Assembly (NCBI GenBank): GCA_036679405.1
Contig: JAVBVZ010000034.1
Location: 186,001-250,000 of the forward strand
DNA from: JAEYKI01 sp036679405
GTDB lineage: Bacteria; Bacillota; Clostridia; Christensenellales; Christensenellaceae
Reading direction: 5' to 3'
Length of the DNA stretch: 64,000 bases
The position numbers and the translations under genes are program-made. How positions within the stretch are numbered: position 1 is the stretch's first letter; every line of letters starts with the position of its first letter. Under the pieces are notes generated by a model that was given only the letters and a program-made list of their open reading frames with translations, had not been told where the DNA came from and did no database searches. Below are positions 42,693 through 51,727 of this stretch, one piece after another.

Positions 42693-43671
42693 TCTCCTTG
42701 ATTATCTTTGCTATTTGCACCGCATACTTCTGCTTCTCAACGCCGATCACGCCTTCAAATTTAGGCATTTTTTCAAGATAGACCTTGATATATTCATTGA
42801 TATTGTGGTCCAGCTTGAGATAATCCCCCACCTTGATGCCAAGGATCTCCCCCAGTGTTGTCTGTGTTTCATTAAACGATGCCCGCAGGGTTACGCTCGC
42901 AGCGCCCACATGTTCCTGCATCATATCTTTCTTTTCTGCCTGCGCCGTTGCCGTGCCCGAAGCAATGGACCAGCTTGCCGTATTCAGTTCTTTGGAAACG
43001 GGCTGGATAGCCAAATGCGGGATACATATGGAGATAAGGCCCTGCGTACCATCTATTTTTACGCTCAAAGTAATAATGGCCGCCGGTTCGTTCATCGCGG
43101 CGATCTGCGCAAACTGCGAACTGGTTTCCATTCGTGTAAGGGTCGGCTCCACTTTAAGGATCTTTTTCCAGGAATCTTTTAAGATGCCCATTGTCTGATG
43201 CATAATATTTTCAACGATATAAATTTCAATTTCGGTAAAAGGTTTGGTGGTCAGCGTATAGTCCGCCGCGCCCCCAAAAAGCCGGCTGATGATCCCGTAG
43301 GCAAGTACGGGGGATATTTCCATCAGCAGCGAACCCTGCAGCGGAAGCATTTCAATGATGCCCAGCAATACGGGGGCGGAAAGCGAATTGTTGAACTCCC
43401 CAAAGCTTTGCTCTTCCACCGAAACGACTTCCACTTCACACAGCGTATGCAAAAGCCCCGTCAGTTTGTTGGAAAGAAGATAGGCAAAGGTATCAAATAT
43501 AATACTCAGCGTCCGCATCTGTTCTTTGTAAAATTTATTTGCCGTCCGAAAATCATACGGACGTACGCTCAAGCCGCTTTCATCGGCCTGGTCGCTCAGC
43601 GCCAGGTCCTCTCCCGCGTTTAAGGCGTTTAAAAGGTTGTCGATCTCATTTTGTGAAAGTATGTTTGCCAA
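42676..43671 (-). CDS. fliM: Flagellar motor switch protein FliM
   Basis: Switch protein that binds CheY-P at the C ring. The 331 residues begin with LSQNEIDNLLNALNAGED, the CheY-P binding peptide, followed by a middle CheC-like domain without phosphatase residues (VLAYGIISRLFGGAADYTLT) and a C-terminal SpoA domain (EILGIKVGDYLKLDHNINEY). It starts at TTG, with GGAGG upstream. It lies between fliL and fliY, the standard order. Confidence 0.96.
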   Translation of the reverse strand: MANILSQNEIDNLLNALNAGEDLALSDQADESGLSVRPYDFRTANKFYKEQMRTLSIIFDTFAYLLSNKLTGLLHTLCEVEVVSVEEQSFGEFNNSLSAPVLLGIIEMLPLQGSLLMEISPVLAYGIISRLFGGAADYTLTTKPFTEIEIYIVENIMHQTMGILKDSWKKILKVEPTLTRMETSSQFAQIAAMNEPAAIITLSVKIDGTQGLISICIPHLAIQPVSKELNTASWSIASGTATAQAEKKDMMQEHVGAASVTLRASFNETQTTLGEILGIKVGDYLKLDHNINEYIKVYLEKMPKFEGVIGVEKQKYAVQIAKIIKENEQVE

Positions 43672-43710
43672 AGGGCTTCCTCCCGTTTGCCGTGGACAGG
43701 CTGTCTTTGC

Positions 43711-44130
43711 TTACTGGATGACAAAATCGCTGATATAAACATTTACAACATCGTTTATATTGAGCGCCCGGTTCACCGAATCCGTAATTTCCTTTGCAAT
43801 CTCGCCCGTAATGCTTTCATCGCGCAGTTCGGCTTCGGTATGGCCCCGCATGATATCTACGATACAGGCGCGGATCACCGGATTGCTCTCTGTTAAAAAA
43901 TCCGTCTGGTCTTTTCCCGTAAGGGCAAGAGACACCGAGACCTTGGAAAGCGAATTGCTGTCTTTGATGTTCGTCACAAAATAATCTCCCGGCGAATAAT
44001 AATAAACATCCTGCAAGCTCGCCTCTTCCGCAGTTCCTTCGTCCGCCGGATTCAGCCGTCCGTTGAGTACCACAAAAGCAACCGCCACCACCGCCACTAC
44101 CAAGATAATCAGAATGACTTTTTTGTTCAT
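43711..44130 (-). CDS. fliL: Flagellar basal body-associated protein FliL
   Basis: Membrane protein around the stator that supports torque. The 139-residue reading begins MNKKVILIILVVAVVAVAF, a single signal-anchor helix, and continues with a periplasmic FliL domain (YYSPGDYFVTNIKDSNSLSK, SVSLALTGKD, IVRACIVDIMRG-like core, VNRALNINDVVNVYISDFVI). The start at 44130 is preferred because the helix then starts correctly; the preceding frame to 44241 overlaps motB. AGAGGGGG lies 12 bases upstream. Confidence 0.93.
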   Translation of the reverse strand: MNKKVILIILVVAVVAVAFVVLNGRLNPADEGTAEEASLQDVYYYSPGDYFVTNIKDSNSLSKVSVSLALTGKDQTDFLTESNPVIRACIVDIMRGHTEAELRDESITGEIAKEITDSVNRALNINDVVNVYISDFVIQ

Positions 44131-44135
44131 ATCAA

Positions 44136-44975
44136 TCAGGTTCCCCCTCTGCTGTATAAATTTTTGCTGGCAATCACAAATTTCACACGCCGGTTCTGCC
44201 TGCGTCCTTCCTCTGTATCGTTTGGCTGCACGGGTTCCCACTCCCCTTTGCCCACCGCGGTAAACATGGGCATAGAGAGGTCACACTGTGCATTCAGGTA
44301 ACGCACCACATTGGTCGCGCGCTTGGTGGACAGATCCCAGTTGTCCACATATTGTGCGTTCGAGATGGGCACGTTGTCCGTATGCCCTTCCACCGTAATA
44401 TTTAAAATACCGTCCAACGAAGAATGCAGCATATCGCCAATATCCTTCAGGATCGTCTGTGCCGTCCCGATCAGCTCTGCCTGCCCGGATTCAAACAATG
44501 TTCCTTCAATCACCGTCAGGTAAATATATTCTCCGTCCCGCTCGGCCACCAGTGAATCCTCCAGGCCGTTTTCATGTATATATGCCTGGATCCGTTCAAA
44601 GAGATCGGAAAAATAAGCTTCCACCTTATAGTCGTAATCGCTTGCCTCCCGGGTGTCGCCTCCGCTCTGCTCCCCTTGATTGGGCGCCGCTTCTTCCATG
44701 TCTGTTTCGTCTGCAATACTTACGCCCTCCACATAGTCCTCCTTTGTAAAACCCTGCACCGGATTCACCGGGTCAATCGGATCCATCATCACGGTGGCGG
44801 GCTGGCCCGAGAACGATTCTATAAGTGCGGCAAACTTTTGTTTGTCCACATTGGAAAACGCAAAAAGCAAAACAAAGAATGTCAGCAGCAGCGTTACCAA
44901 GTCTCCGTAGGTATTCATCCACGCCGAAGAACCCCCCTGGCTTTCCTCCTTTTTCTTGCGGCCTTTCCTATTCAT
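44136..44975 (-). CDS. motB: Flagellar motor stator protein MotB
   Basis: Stator subunit that anchors to peptidoglycan. The 279 residues have a basic N-terminus, one membrane helix with the essential proton (or sodium)-binding Asp25 (NTYGDLVTLLLTFFVLLFAF), a plug/linker, and an OmpA-like peptidoglycan-binding domain (TVEGHTDNVPISNAQYVDNW, LSTKRATNVVRYL, GKGEWEPVQPNDTEEGRRQN). It overlaps motA by 8 bases. Confidence 0.96.
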   Translation of the reverse strand: MNRKGRKKKEESQGGSSAWMNTYGDLVTLLLTFFVLLFAFSNVDKQKFAALIESFSGQPATVMMDPIDPVNPVQGFTKEDYVEGVSIADETDMEEAAPNQGEQSGGDTREASDYDYKVEAYFSDLFERIQAYIHENGLEDSLVAERDGEYIYLTVIEGTLFESGQAELIGTAQTILKDIGDMLHSSLDGILNITVEGHTDNVPISNAQYVDNWDLSTKRATNVVRYLNAQCDLSMPMFTAVGKGEWEPVQPNDTEEGRRQNRRVKFVIASKNLYSRGGT

Positions 44976-45771
44976 GCGCCAGTTCCTCGTTTTTTTGCGC
45001 CGTGTCTTTCTCCGGCTCTTCCCCGGCTTCTTCTTTAGAGATGAACGCCATCAGCTTATCCTTGATCACCCGCGGATTTTCTCCGTCCTGTATGGATAAG
45101 ATCCCTTCAATAATGATCTCTTTTTGCAGCTGTTCCCTTTTGCTCCTCAGAGCCAGCTGATTGGCCATAGGCGTAAAAACAAGGTTCGCAAGGATAACGC
45201 CGTAAAAAGTGGTCACCAGCGCGATTGCCATAGCCGGCCCAAGCGCATCCGAATCGTTTAAGTTCACCAGCATATTTATAAGGCCGATCAGCGTTCCGAT
45301 CATCCCGTAAGCGGGCGCGTAGCTTGCCATAGATTCAAAAATTTTCCGCGCGCCCGTATGCCTTTCTTCCATAAAAAAGATTTCCGTTTCAAGAACGCTC
45401 TTTATGAGCTCCGGGTCCGTTCCGTCCAAAATAAGCAGGATACCGTTTTTCATAAAGGGGTCTTTCATATCGCCGATCGCGTCTTCCAGAGCCAACAGAC
45501 CTTCCTTACGTGCCAAATTAGCCAGCTTTATGATGGTTTCGATATCCTCTTTGATGTCCACCTTGTCTTTGGTAATGACAAACTTGGTCAGGGCAAAAAT
45601 TTTTTTCAATTCCTTTGCCGGATAAGATATCATGGTGGAAGCAATCGTTCCTCCAAGAACAATAAAGATGGAAGCAATATTAAAGAAATTACTAAGATTC
45701 CCCTCCATCATGATCGAAATCACAATGGCGGCAATCCCAAAAGCAAACCCCGCTAACGTTGATATTACCAA
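44968..45771 (-). CDS. motA: Flagellar motor stator protein MotA
   Basis: Four-helix stator subunit that forms the ion channel with MotB. The 267 residues include the large cytoplasmic loop with conserved charged residues (ANLARKEGLLALEDAIGDMK, and the KIFESMASYAPAYGMIGTLI-GLINMLVNLND channel helices). It begins at TTG with GAGG 9 bases upstream. The coupling ion cannot be read reliably from this sequence. Directly followed by motB. Confidence 0.96.
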   Translation of the reverse strand: MVISTLAGFAFGIAAIVISIMMEGNLSNFFNIASIFIVLGGTIASTMISYPAKELKKIFALTKFVITKDKVDIKEDIETIIKLANLARKEGLLALEDAIGDMKDPFMKNGILLILDGTDPELIKSVLETEIFFMEERHTGARKIFESMASYAPAYGMIGTLIGLINMLVNLNDSDALGPAMAIALVTTFYGVILANLVFTPMANQLALRSKREQLQKEIIIEGILSIQDGENPRVIKDKLMAFISKEEAGEEPEKDTAQKNEELAHE

Positions 45772-45800
45772 TGCCCATCACCTCTCTTAAAGTTGCATCC

Positions 45801-46037
45801 TCAACTCTGGCTTATTTCTTTGTCTTCCGGCTCTCTTTTGCCTGTCCTGGGCAATTCGGAAAAAACCTTTCGCCGGTATTCAATGACTCTTTGTACAACT
45901 TCTTCCACTGTTTCCAGCACTACTAATTTTTTTCCGGAAGCAAGAGTAATCAACGTATCGGGCGTCGCTTCAATAAATTCAATGATATCCGCATTGATGT
46001 AATACTCTGTTCCGTTCAGCTTGGAAACCTTAATCAT
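45801..46037 (-). CDS. flbD: FlbD-family flagellar protein
   Basis: A 78-residue protein of the FlbD/SwrD family found between flgE and motA in Firmicutes. SKLNGTEYYINADIIEFIEA, then TPDTLITLASGKKLVVLETV and EEVVQRVIEYRRK, are the family segments. Bacillus SwrD raises flagellar torque and stator function. GGAGG lies 4 bases before the ATG. The order flgE-flbD-motA-motB-fliL-fliM is conserved. Confidence 0.93.
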   Translation of the reverse strand: MIKVSKLNGTEYYINADIIEFIEATPDTLITLASGKKLVVLETVEEVVQRVIEYRRKVFSELPRTGKREPEDKEISQS

Positions 46038-46079
46038 GCAGCCTCCTTCCGGCCGGCATCTTTATGCCGCGCTTTTGTT

Positions 46080-47369
46080 CTACCGTTTCAGGTTCACCAG
46101 TTCCTCCAGCATTTGGTCGGTGGTGGTGATCACCCTTGAATTTGCCTGGAACCCTCTTTGGGTAACGATCATATTGACCATCTCTTCCGAAAGGTCCACA
46201 TTGGACATTTCAAGCGAAGACGGCGATATGGACCCCATGCCGCCTTCTCCCGCGGCGCCTACCCTGGGGTTTCCCGAATTGGGCGTTACCATATACATGT
46301 TTTCTCCCGCTTTTTCAAGGCCTTCCGCATTATTGAACGCCGCCAGCGAAACATACCCCAGCACGATGTTCTCTCCCGCTTTGACGGTCCCGCTGCCTGC
46401 AATGGGGTTCAGCGTCGTTTCTTTGATCTGCCCTACGATCGCTCCCTGTTCATTAATGGAGACATTGTAGTATTTATCAAGATCGATCTCCATGTCGCCT
46501 AAGTTCGGCCCTTTCGTAAAGCCGTCGTTATTCGTAACTTCAATGCTCATGTTGTTAACCACATCAGCCAGATCCTCAAACCGGTTCACGCCGGTAGCGG
46601 CCGCCACATCCGCGGAAGCCGTAAAGGAAACGCTGCCCAGCCCGGGAAGGGAGAGCGTATACGTCTGGCCTGCGCTGAGCGCGCCGTCCTCACTAAGCGG
46701 CGGGGTCAGCACGCCGGTTTGCGGCGCCGTAGGCGTCCCCAGCGTCAGTCCGTCCGCAGGCGTTATATCCACCTCGTCTTTATACAGTTTCAGTTCGCCG
46801 GTCGTGGTGTCCACCGCAAAACTGTAAATGCCCGAGGCCTGCGTTTTAATGGACGTTGCGTCTTCGGTAAAAGCAAAATTATCAAAGTAAGTGGAAGATT
46901 CCCCTTCAACGTTCGTTGCTTTGGATTCTCCCGAATCTCCCGCCTTCCACATGGAATCATAACACTGCACATAATAACCGTTCGGATTCACCAGATATCC
47001 GCTGCTGGAAACGGTAAAATTACCCGCCCTGGAATACTGGTTCCCGTCGGGGGTGCGCAAAATGAAGAAGCCGTCTCCGTCAATGGTCAGATCCAGCGGA
47101 TTGCCGGTGTATTGCGCCGCGCCCGAAGAATGCTTTACCACCACCGAAGCGACCGATACGCCAAGCCCCACCTGTTTTGCATTGGTTCCTCCGTTATTGC
47201 CCGAAGGCGCGGACGAGGGGCTGATCGTTTCACTGTATAGATCCGCAAAAGTCGTTGTGCTTTTTTTAAAGCCCAATGTATTCACGTTTGCAATATTATT
47301 GCCTATCACATCCATGCGTGTCTGGTGGCTCCTAAGCCCCGTCACGCCGGAAAACAAAGCTCGCATCAT
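46080..47369 (-). CDS. flgE: Flagellar hook protein FlgE
   Basis: Subunit of the curved hook. The 429 residues open with MMRALFSGVTGLRSHQTRMD followed by VIGNNIANVNTLGFK, have the FlgE core (DLTIDGDGFFILRTPDGN, YSRAGNFTVSSSG) and end with the NVDLSEEMVNMIVTQRGFQA and SRVITTTDQMLEELVNL helices. Central residues include a GLGSVSFTASADVAA stretch of the surface domain. GGAGG lies 9 bases upstream. It follows flgD, its scaffold. Confidence 0.96.
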   Translation of the reverse strand: MMRALFSGVTGLRSHQTRMDVIGNNIANVNTLGFKKSTTTFADLYSETISPSSAPSGNNGGTNAKQVGLGVSVASVVVKHSSGAAQYTGNPLDLTIDGDGFFILRTPDGNQYSRAGNFTVSSSGYLVNPNGYYVQCYDSMWKAGDSGESKATNVEGESSTYFDNFAFTEDATSIKTQASGIYSFAVDTTTGELKLYKDEVDITPADGLTLGTPTAPQTGVLTPPLSEDGALSAGQTYTLSLPGLGSVSFTASADVAAATGVNRFEDLADVVNNMSIEVTNNDGFTKGPNLGDMEIDLDKYYNVSINEQGAIVGQIKETTLNPIAGSGTVKAGENIVLGYVSLAAFNNAEGLEKAGENMYMVTPNSGNPRVGAAGEGGMGSISPSSLEMSNVDLSEEMVNMIVTQRGFQANSRVITTTDQMLEELVNLKR

Positions 47370-47472
47370 AACTGATATCCTCCAAAGATTTTAGATATTT
47401 ATATAAATTTCGTTGATTTCAGCACTATTGTCCCTGCAATCCTTTGCAAAATACTGCTGAGGCCGCCCGTGT

Positions 47473-48075
47473 TCAGCTTATTTTGCTGATATAGGCAACA
47501 GGGACTTCCTTGTCCTCAATGGCCGCGTACAGCAGCCCGTTTTTCACCAAAACCGCGTCTACCGTTCCCGTAACCGTTTCGGTTCCATCCTCTGAATCTT
47601 CAGACGGTACGGTTGCTTCAACCTGTTTTCCCACCAGATTCGCGGACTGCGCGATCACCGCATCCATAGCGTCGTCGTCATAGATTGCGCTTACCGCAGA
47701 CTGTGGTACCAGGTATTCGCCGATCTGCAGATAATCCGTATCGTTCTCGCGGACAATTCCCGTTACTTCGCCGTAGATCTGAGAAACGGCCCCCGTATCG
47801 TCGGTAACGGTGCCCAGTACATTTTTCCCCATCAGGCTGTATGCCTGGTAGCTGGAAAACGCACTGTTCAGCGCCTGCATCTGTTCCAGGGCGGAAAACT
47901 GCGCCATCTGGGCTATGAAATCCGTATCCTCCATCGGTTCTAAGGGGTCCTGGTTGGAAAGCTGCATCGCCAGGATCTGCAAAAATTCATCCTGGCCCAG
48001 CTCCTGGCTGGTCGTCCTTTGCGTCGTATCCGTGGTCTGTGTCGTTGTTACGTTCGTTACTGCACTTGTAGACAT
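47473..48075 (-). CDS. flgD: Flagellar hook assembly scaffold FlgD
   Basis: Hook cap that guides FlgE polymerisation. The 201 residues start MSTSAVTN at ATG 48075 (AGGTG 9 bases upstream; a GTG four codons earlier overlaps that site), followed by LGQDEFLQILAMQLSNQDPL and EPMEDTDFIAQMAQFSALEQ, the FlgD signature, and a C-terminal beta domain. It lies between fliK and flgE. Confidence 0.95.
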   Translation of the reverse strand: MSTSAVTNVTTTQTTDTTQRTTSQELGQDEFLQILAMQLSNQDPLEPMEDTDFIAQMAQFSALEQMQALNSAFSSYQAYSLMGKNVLGTVTDDTGAVSQIYGEVTGIVRENDTDYLQIGEYLVPQSAVSAIYDDDAMDAVIAQSANLVGKQVEATVPSEDSEDGTETVTGTVDAVLVKNGLLYAAIEDKEVPVAYISKIS

Positions 48076-48114
48076 AACATTTATCACCTTTCTGTTAAAG
48101 TCGCTATGCGCCTC

Positions 48115-49335
48115 TCATGCGCTGAACTCCACAGAACCTCCGTGCTCTGCCAAAACTTCGTAATTGGATAACGTGTAATAAAAATTTGCGGCGTCTTCCA
48201 CGCCCGCCTCGTTTAATACGCCCTTGATCCGGGGCATATTGTCCCGGTACCTTCCGTCGCCGGACGCGTCTCTGTCCGGCGCCTGCTGGCCGGCCTCATA
48301 CGCCACTTCCATATGCGCTACGGAAATCCCTTTTTCCCGCAGGGCTTCCTGCAGTCCGGGCAGGTCGCCTGCCAGCATATTATGGACGGATTGGCGGTCT
48401 GTCAGTATTTTTGCACTCAGCCCGTCTTCTCCCATGGAAAGAGAAATTTCAAGCCCGCCCAAATGCTCGGGCCGAAGCTGGATATGCAGTTCGCTTTTTC
48501 CTTCCTGCACCGCCGCCGCCACCCGGCTTACGATCCTGAAAACAGTTTCTTCCCCGGCGGGCGCCGAAGGCGTCGGCTTTACCTCCGCAACTGTATCTTC
48601 CTGCTGCGCCACGGCTTTTGTTTCTCCGGCGTACGCCGAAGGGGTTGTCATTTCCTGTGCTTTCGGCTCTTCCCGCATCCCTGCCGCATCCGTGTTTTCC
48701 CCGGGCTGCCGCCCGCCCGCTTCACCGTTTGTCTCCTCCCGGCCGGATATCGCCCCGGCAGTTTGCGGCGTATTCGCCTCTTTTTCACCGGTTTGTTGCG
48801 GCTCCTGCATATCTTTTGCCTCATTTTGAAACGGCTGCGTTCCGCTTTGGCCTTTTTGCCCGACCATGGCCTGAACGTTTCCTTCCGCCAGCTTTTGCCC
48901 TATCTCCCGCACGGCAGTCTGCGCAAATTCCTGCGCTGCGGCAGATTCATTTGCGCCTTCGGGCAGGGCCTGAAAGACCGTAAAAGCCTCCGCCTGCGTT
49001 TTTCCCTCCGCCGCAAAAGCGTTCTTCTCAGAATCATTTAGGCTGTTTTGCTCCGGCCCTGCCGCCGGCCGTTCCTTCTCTCCTTCAGGGATAAGCGGCG
49101 CAACATCCGGCTGGGAACCCGCCTTCTCCCCGCCTTGTACGCAGGGTGTCCCGGCCGCCATAAAAATTTCCACATTTTCTTCTTCAGCCGTTTCCCCGCA
49201 CGTGCCGACCGGCGTTTTTTCTTCTTTTTTTGCCTCTTTGAGCTGATCTGCAAACTTGCACGGATCTCTTCCGCTTCCTTCCTGTGCCTGCACAGGAGGA
49301 GCTGTATCCATCTGCACTACTGCGTTTACTTCCAT
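48115..49335 (-). CDS. fliK: Flagellar hook-length control protein FliK
   Basis: Secreted ruler that stops hook growth and switches export. The 406 residues have a long, low-complexity Gln/Glu/Ala-rich N-terminal half, as expected for the ruler, and a conserved C-terminal Flg_hook domain (ELHIQLRPEHLGGLEISLSM, LAGDLPGLQEALREKGISVA). It lies directly before flgD. The other FliK-like protein is at 39206-40123. Confidence 0.95.
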   Translation of the reverse strand: MEVNAVVQMDTAPPVQAQEGSGRDPCKFADQLKEAKKEEKTPVGTCGETAEEENVEIFMAAGTPCVQGGEKAGSQPDVAPLIPEGEKERPAAGPEQNSLNDSEKNAFAAEGKTQAEAFTVFQALPEGANESAAAQEFAQTAVREIGQKLAEGNVQAMVGQKGQSGTQPFQNEAKDMQEPQQTGEKEANTPQTAGAISGREETNGEAGGRQPGENTDAAGMREEPKAQEMTTPSAYAGETKAVAQQEDTVAEVKPTPSAPAGEETVFRIVSRVAAAVQEGKSELHIQLRPEHLGGLEISLSMGEDGLSAKILTDRQSVHNMLAGDLPGLQEALREKGISVAHMEVAYEAGQQAPDRDASGDGRYRDNMPRIKGVLNEAGVEDAANFYYTLSNYEVLAEHGGSVEFSA

Positions 49336-49362
49336 TTTTTCACCCCCTCTCTTTTCTGTTTT

Positions 49363-49980
49363 TTATTTCGGGGCCATTTTCATCGTGATGTCCACCGCCA
49401 GCGCAGGGTCCAACGCCTCTAAAATGGCCGCCGCTTTTTTTTCACTCATCTGGGCCAGCAAATCCGCAACATACTGCCGGTCCGTAAAATTGCCCATGAT
49501 CCCCGCTGCGGCTGCGCTGTCCATTCCTTCATAAATTTTAGCCATTTTTTCAAGACCGGCCTGCTTTTCTTCCTCTGCCGCCTGCGTATCTGCCGCTTCG
49601 TCTTCCTGATAAGAAATTGCATTTTCCCGTTCATTGAGTTCTGATTCCCGCCGGTCCAGCGCGCCTTGCTGCTCTTCCATTTCAGTTTGCTGCTGGCTTA
49701 AAAGATCGCTTTGCGCCTGCTGGCTGGCCATTGCCTGCGCATACTGCTCATCCTGGCTGATAAAAAAAGCGACTACCCGCGTTTTCAGATCTAAAATATT
49801 AAAATAGTAACATACGCCTGCCGTAACGGCCAGGGCCACCAGCACAAGCACTGCCGCGCCCTTCGCGCTTTTCTTTTTTGGGGCCGGCTTTTGAGCCGGG
49901 TGTTTTGAAACCGTTTTTCTTCCGGACGCCGCCTGGGCAGGTCTGCCCTCCGCCGGTCCGGCCGTCATATCCTGCCGCAT
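49363..49980 (-). CDS. MotE-like flagellar protein with MgtE-N motif (YlxF)
   Basis: A 205-residue membrane protein: a basic N-terminal tail, one membrane helix (about 43-63), a Gln-rich coiled coil (about 80-140), and a C-terminal MgtE_N-like helical repeat (MAKIYEGMDSAAAAGIMGNF, VADLLAQMSEKKAAAILEAL). This is the architecture of YlxF/MotE proteins found between fliJ and fliK in Firmicutes. In Helicobacter and Rhizobium, MotE is a chaperone or structural partner of stator or motor proteins; the role in Firmicutes is not fixed. It overlaps fliJ by 16 bases. Confidence 0.85.
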   Translation of the reverse strand: MRQDMTAGPAEGRPAQAASGRKTVSKHPAQKPAPKKKSAKGAAVLVLVALAVTAGVCYYFNILDLKTRVVAFFISQDEQYAQAMASQQAQSDLLSQQQTEMEEQQGALDRRESELNERENAISYQEDEAADTQAAEEEKQAGLEKMAKIYEGMDSAAAAGIMGNFTDRQYVADLLAQMSEKKAAAILEALDPALAVDITMKMAPK

Positions 49981-50396
49981 AAGAAATCCTCTAACATCTT
50001 ATCGTCATTTTTCTGTAATTCTTTATTGTATTGTTCCAGTTGCTCTTCCCTTATTTTTTCCATCACTTTTATTTCGTTTAAGACGCGCAGGAGCACACCG
50101 GCGTTTTCTTCCATTTTGGCAAACAGCTTTTCAATTTGCGCCTCCTGCTTTTGCATATCGCGCAAAGCGCCGGCAATGTATTCCCCGTACGGGCTCATCT
50201 GCGACGCCCGCATGCCTTGCCTGCATCCTTCGCTCATACACTGTCCCTGTTCTTTCATGCCGCGCAGCATTTCTTCTTTGCGGCGCAAAAGCGCATCCCT
50301 TTGTTTTTTCAGCCGCTCCCGCCCCGCAATGAGCTGCCGGTAGACGTTTTGTTTGATCTCATAGGGTTTTTGAAGCGTAAAAACAAATTTTTTCAT
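49965..50396 (-). CDS. fliJ: Flagellar export protein FliJ
   Basis: Coiled-coil stalk of the export ATPase. The 143 residues form two long helices with the YEIKQNVYRQLIAGRERLKKQ opening segment and a charged second helix (EEQLEQYNKELQKNDDKMLE). It overlaps fliI by 4 bases (ATGA). The identity follows from coiled-coil pattern, length and fliH-fliI-fliJ order. Confidence 0.9.
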   Translation of the reverse strand: MKKFVFTLQKPYEIKQNVYRQLIAGRERLKKQRDALLRRKEEMLRGMKEQGQCMSEGCRQGMRASQMSPYGEYIAGALRDMQKQEAQIEKLFAKMEENAGVLLRVLNEIKVMEKIREEQLEQYNKELQKNDDKMLEDFLCGRI

Positions 50397-51727
50397 TCGC
50401 CCTGCGCCCCCAGCGCCTGCTGCATTTTGCGGATAGACGCATCAAAACCCGATTCCTCTTCCACATCCTGTTTGATCAATTCCAATATGGGGCCGTGCAA
50501 CGCCAGCGCCTGATCGATCCTTGCGTCCGATCCTTCCTTATACGCACCGATACTCACCAGATCTTTCACCTCTTCGTAAGTCATCATCATATCCTTGATC
50601 CGCCCCGCCGCCTGCTTGTGCCCGGGCGCCGCAATGTCCGCCATCAGGCGGCTCACACTTGCCAAAATATCGATCGCCGGATACTGGTTGCTGTTTGCAA
50701 GCTTCCGGGAAAGCACGATATGCCCGTCCAGTATGCCGCGCACCGTATCGGAAATAGGTTCGTTCAAATCGTCCCCTTCCACCAAAACGGTATAAATGCC
50801 GGTAATGCTTCCCTTGTCCGACGTTCCCGACCGCTCCAAAAGCCGGGGAAGCATGGCATAAACCGATGGCGTGAACCCCCTGGAAACAGGCGGCTCGCCC
50901 ACCGTCATGCCGATTTCACGCTGCGCCATTGCAAAGCGCGTGAGGGAATCCATCATCAGCATCACGCTGCATCCAAGATCCCGGAAATATTCCGCGATCG
51001 CAGTGCCGACCATCGCAGATTTCAGACGGAGAAGGGCCGGCTGGTCGGATGTCGCCACGACCAGAACAGATTTTTTAAGCCCTTCTTCTTTTAAGTCTTT
51101 TTCTATAAAATCTTTTACTTCCCTGCCGCGCTCCCCCACCAGTGTGATCACGTTGATGTCCGCGCTCGCCCGCCGGGCAATCATCCCGAGCAATGTGCTC
51201 TTCCCAACGCCGCTGCCCGCAAAAATGCCCACCCTTTGCCCCTTTCCCAGGGTCAGCAGGCTGTCAATTGCCCGCACGCCGGTGGGCAGAACTTCGCTGA
51301 TCCGGCTGCGCCTGAGCGGATTCGGCGGCCGGTTGTCCACCGGATAGCTGCTTTCGGGGATAAATGCGCCAAGGCCGTCAATCGGATGTCCGAGCGCATC
51401 CAATATCCTGCCCTTCAGGCCCTGTCCGACCCCTACCCGGTACTCTGTTCCTGTGGCGGTAACCTTGTTTCCCGCGCCGATCCCCGCAACGTCTCCAAAA
51501 GGCATCAGCAGGACATGCTGGTCATTGAACCCAACGACCTCCGCATAAACGAACCCTGTCCCGCGGTTCGGATATATTTTGCAGATATCCCCCATCCGGA
51601 CCAGCGGCCCTTTGGACTCCACCGTCATCCCGATCACCTTGGTGATCGTACCGCTCAATTCCACGGTGTCAATCTCCCGTATCCGGCGTTTCATGCCGTC
51701 TATTTTTTCACCAAAGGCGTTCGTCAT
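50393..51727 (-). CDS. fliI: Flagellar export ATPase FliI
   Basis: Hexameric F1-like ATPase that releases export substrates from chaperones. The 444 residues carry Walker A GIFAGSGVGKSTLLGM, the catalytic Glu region (LVGERGREVKDFIEKDLKEE), Walker B CSVMLMMDSLTRFAMAQREI and the conserved GEPPVSRGFTPSVYAMLPRL. All ATPase residues are present. It overlaps fliH by 4 bases and fliJ by 4 bases. Confidence 0.97.
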   Translation of the reverse strand: MTNAFGEKIDGMKRRIREIDTVELSGTITKVIGMTVESKGPLVRMGDICKIYPNRGTGFVYAEVVGFNDQHVLLMPFGDVAGIGAGNKVTATGTEYRVGVGQGLKGRILDALGHPIDGLGAFIPESSYPVDNRPPNPLRRSRISEVLPTGVRAIDSLLTLGKGQRVGIFAGSGVGKSTLLGMIARRASADINVITLVGERGREVKDFIEKDLKEEGLKKSVLVVATSDQPALLRLKSAMVGTAIAEYFRDLGCSVMLMMDSLTRFAMAQREIGMTVGEPPVSRGFTPSVYAMLPRLLERSGTSDKGSITGIYTVLVEGDDLNEPISDTVRGILDGHIVLSRKLANSNQYPAIDILASVSRLMADIAAPGHKQAAGRIKDMMMTYEEVKDLVSIGAYKEGSDARIDQALALHGPILELIKQDVEEESGFDASIRKMQQALGAQGE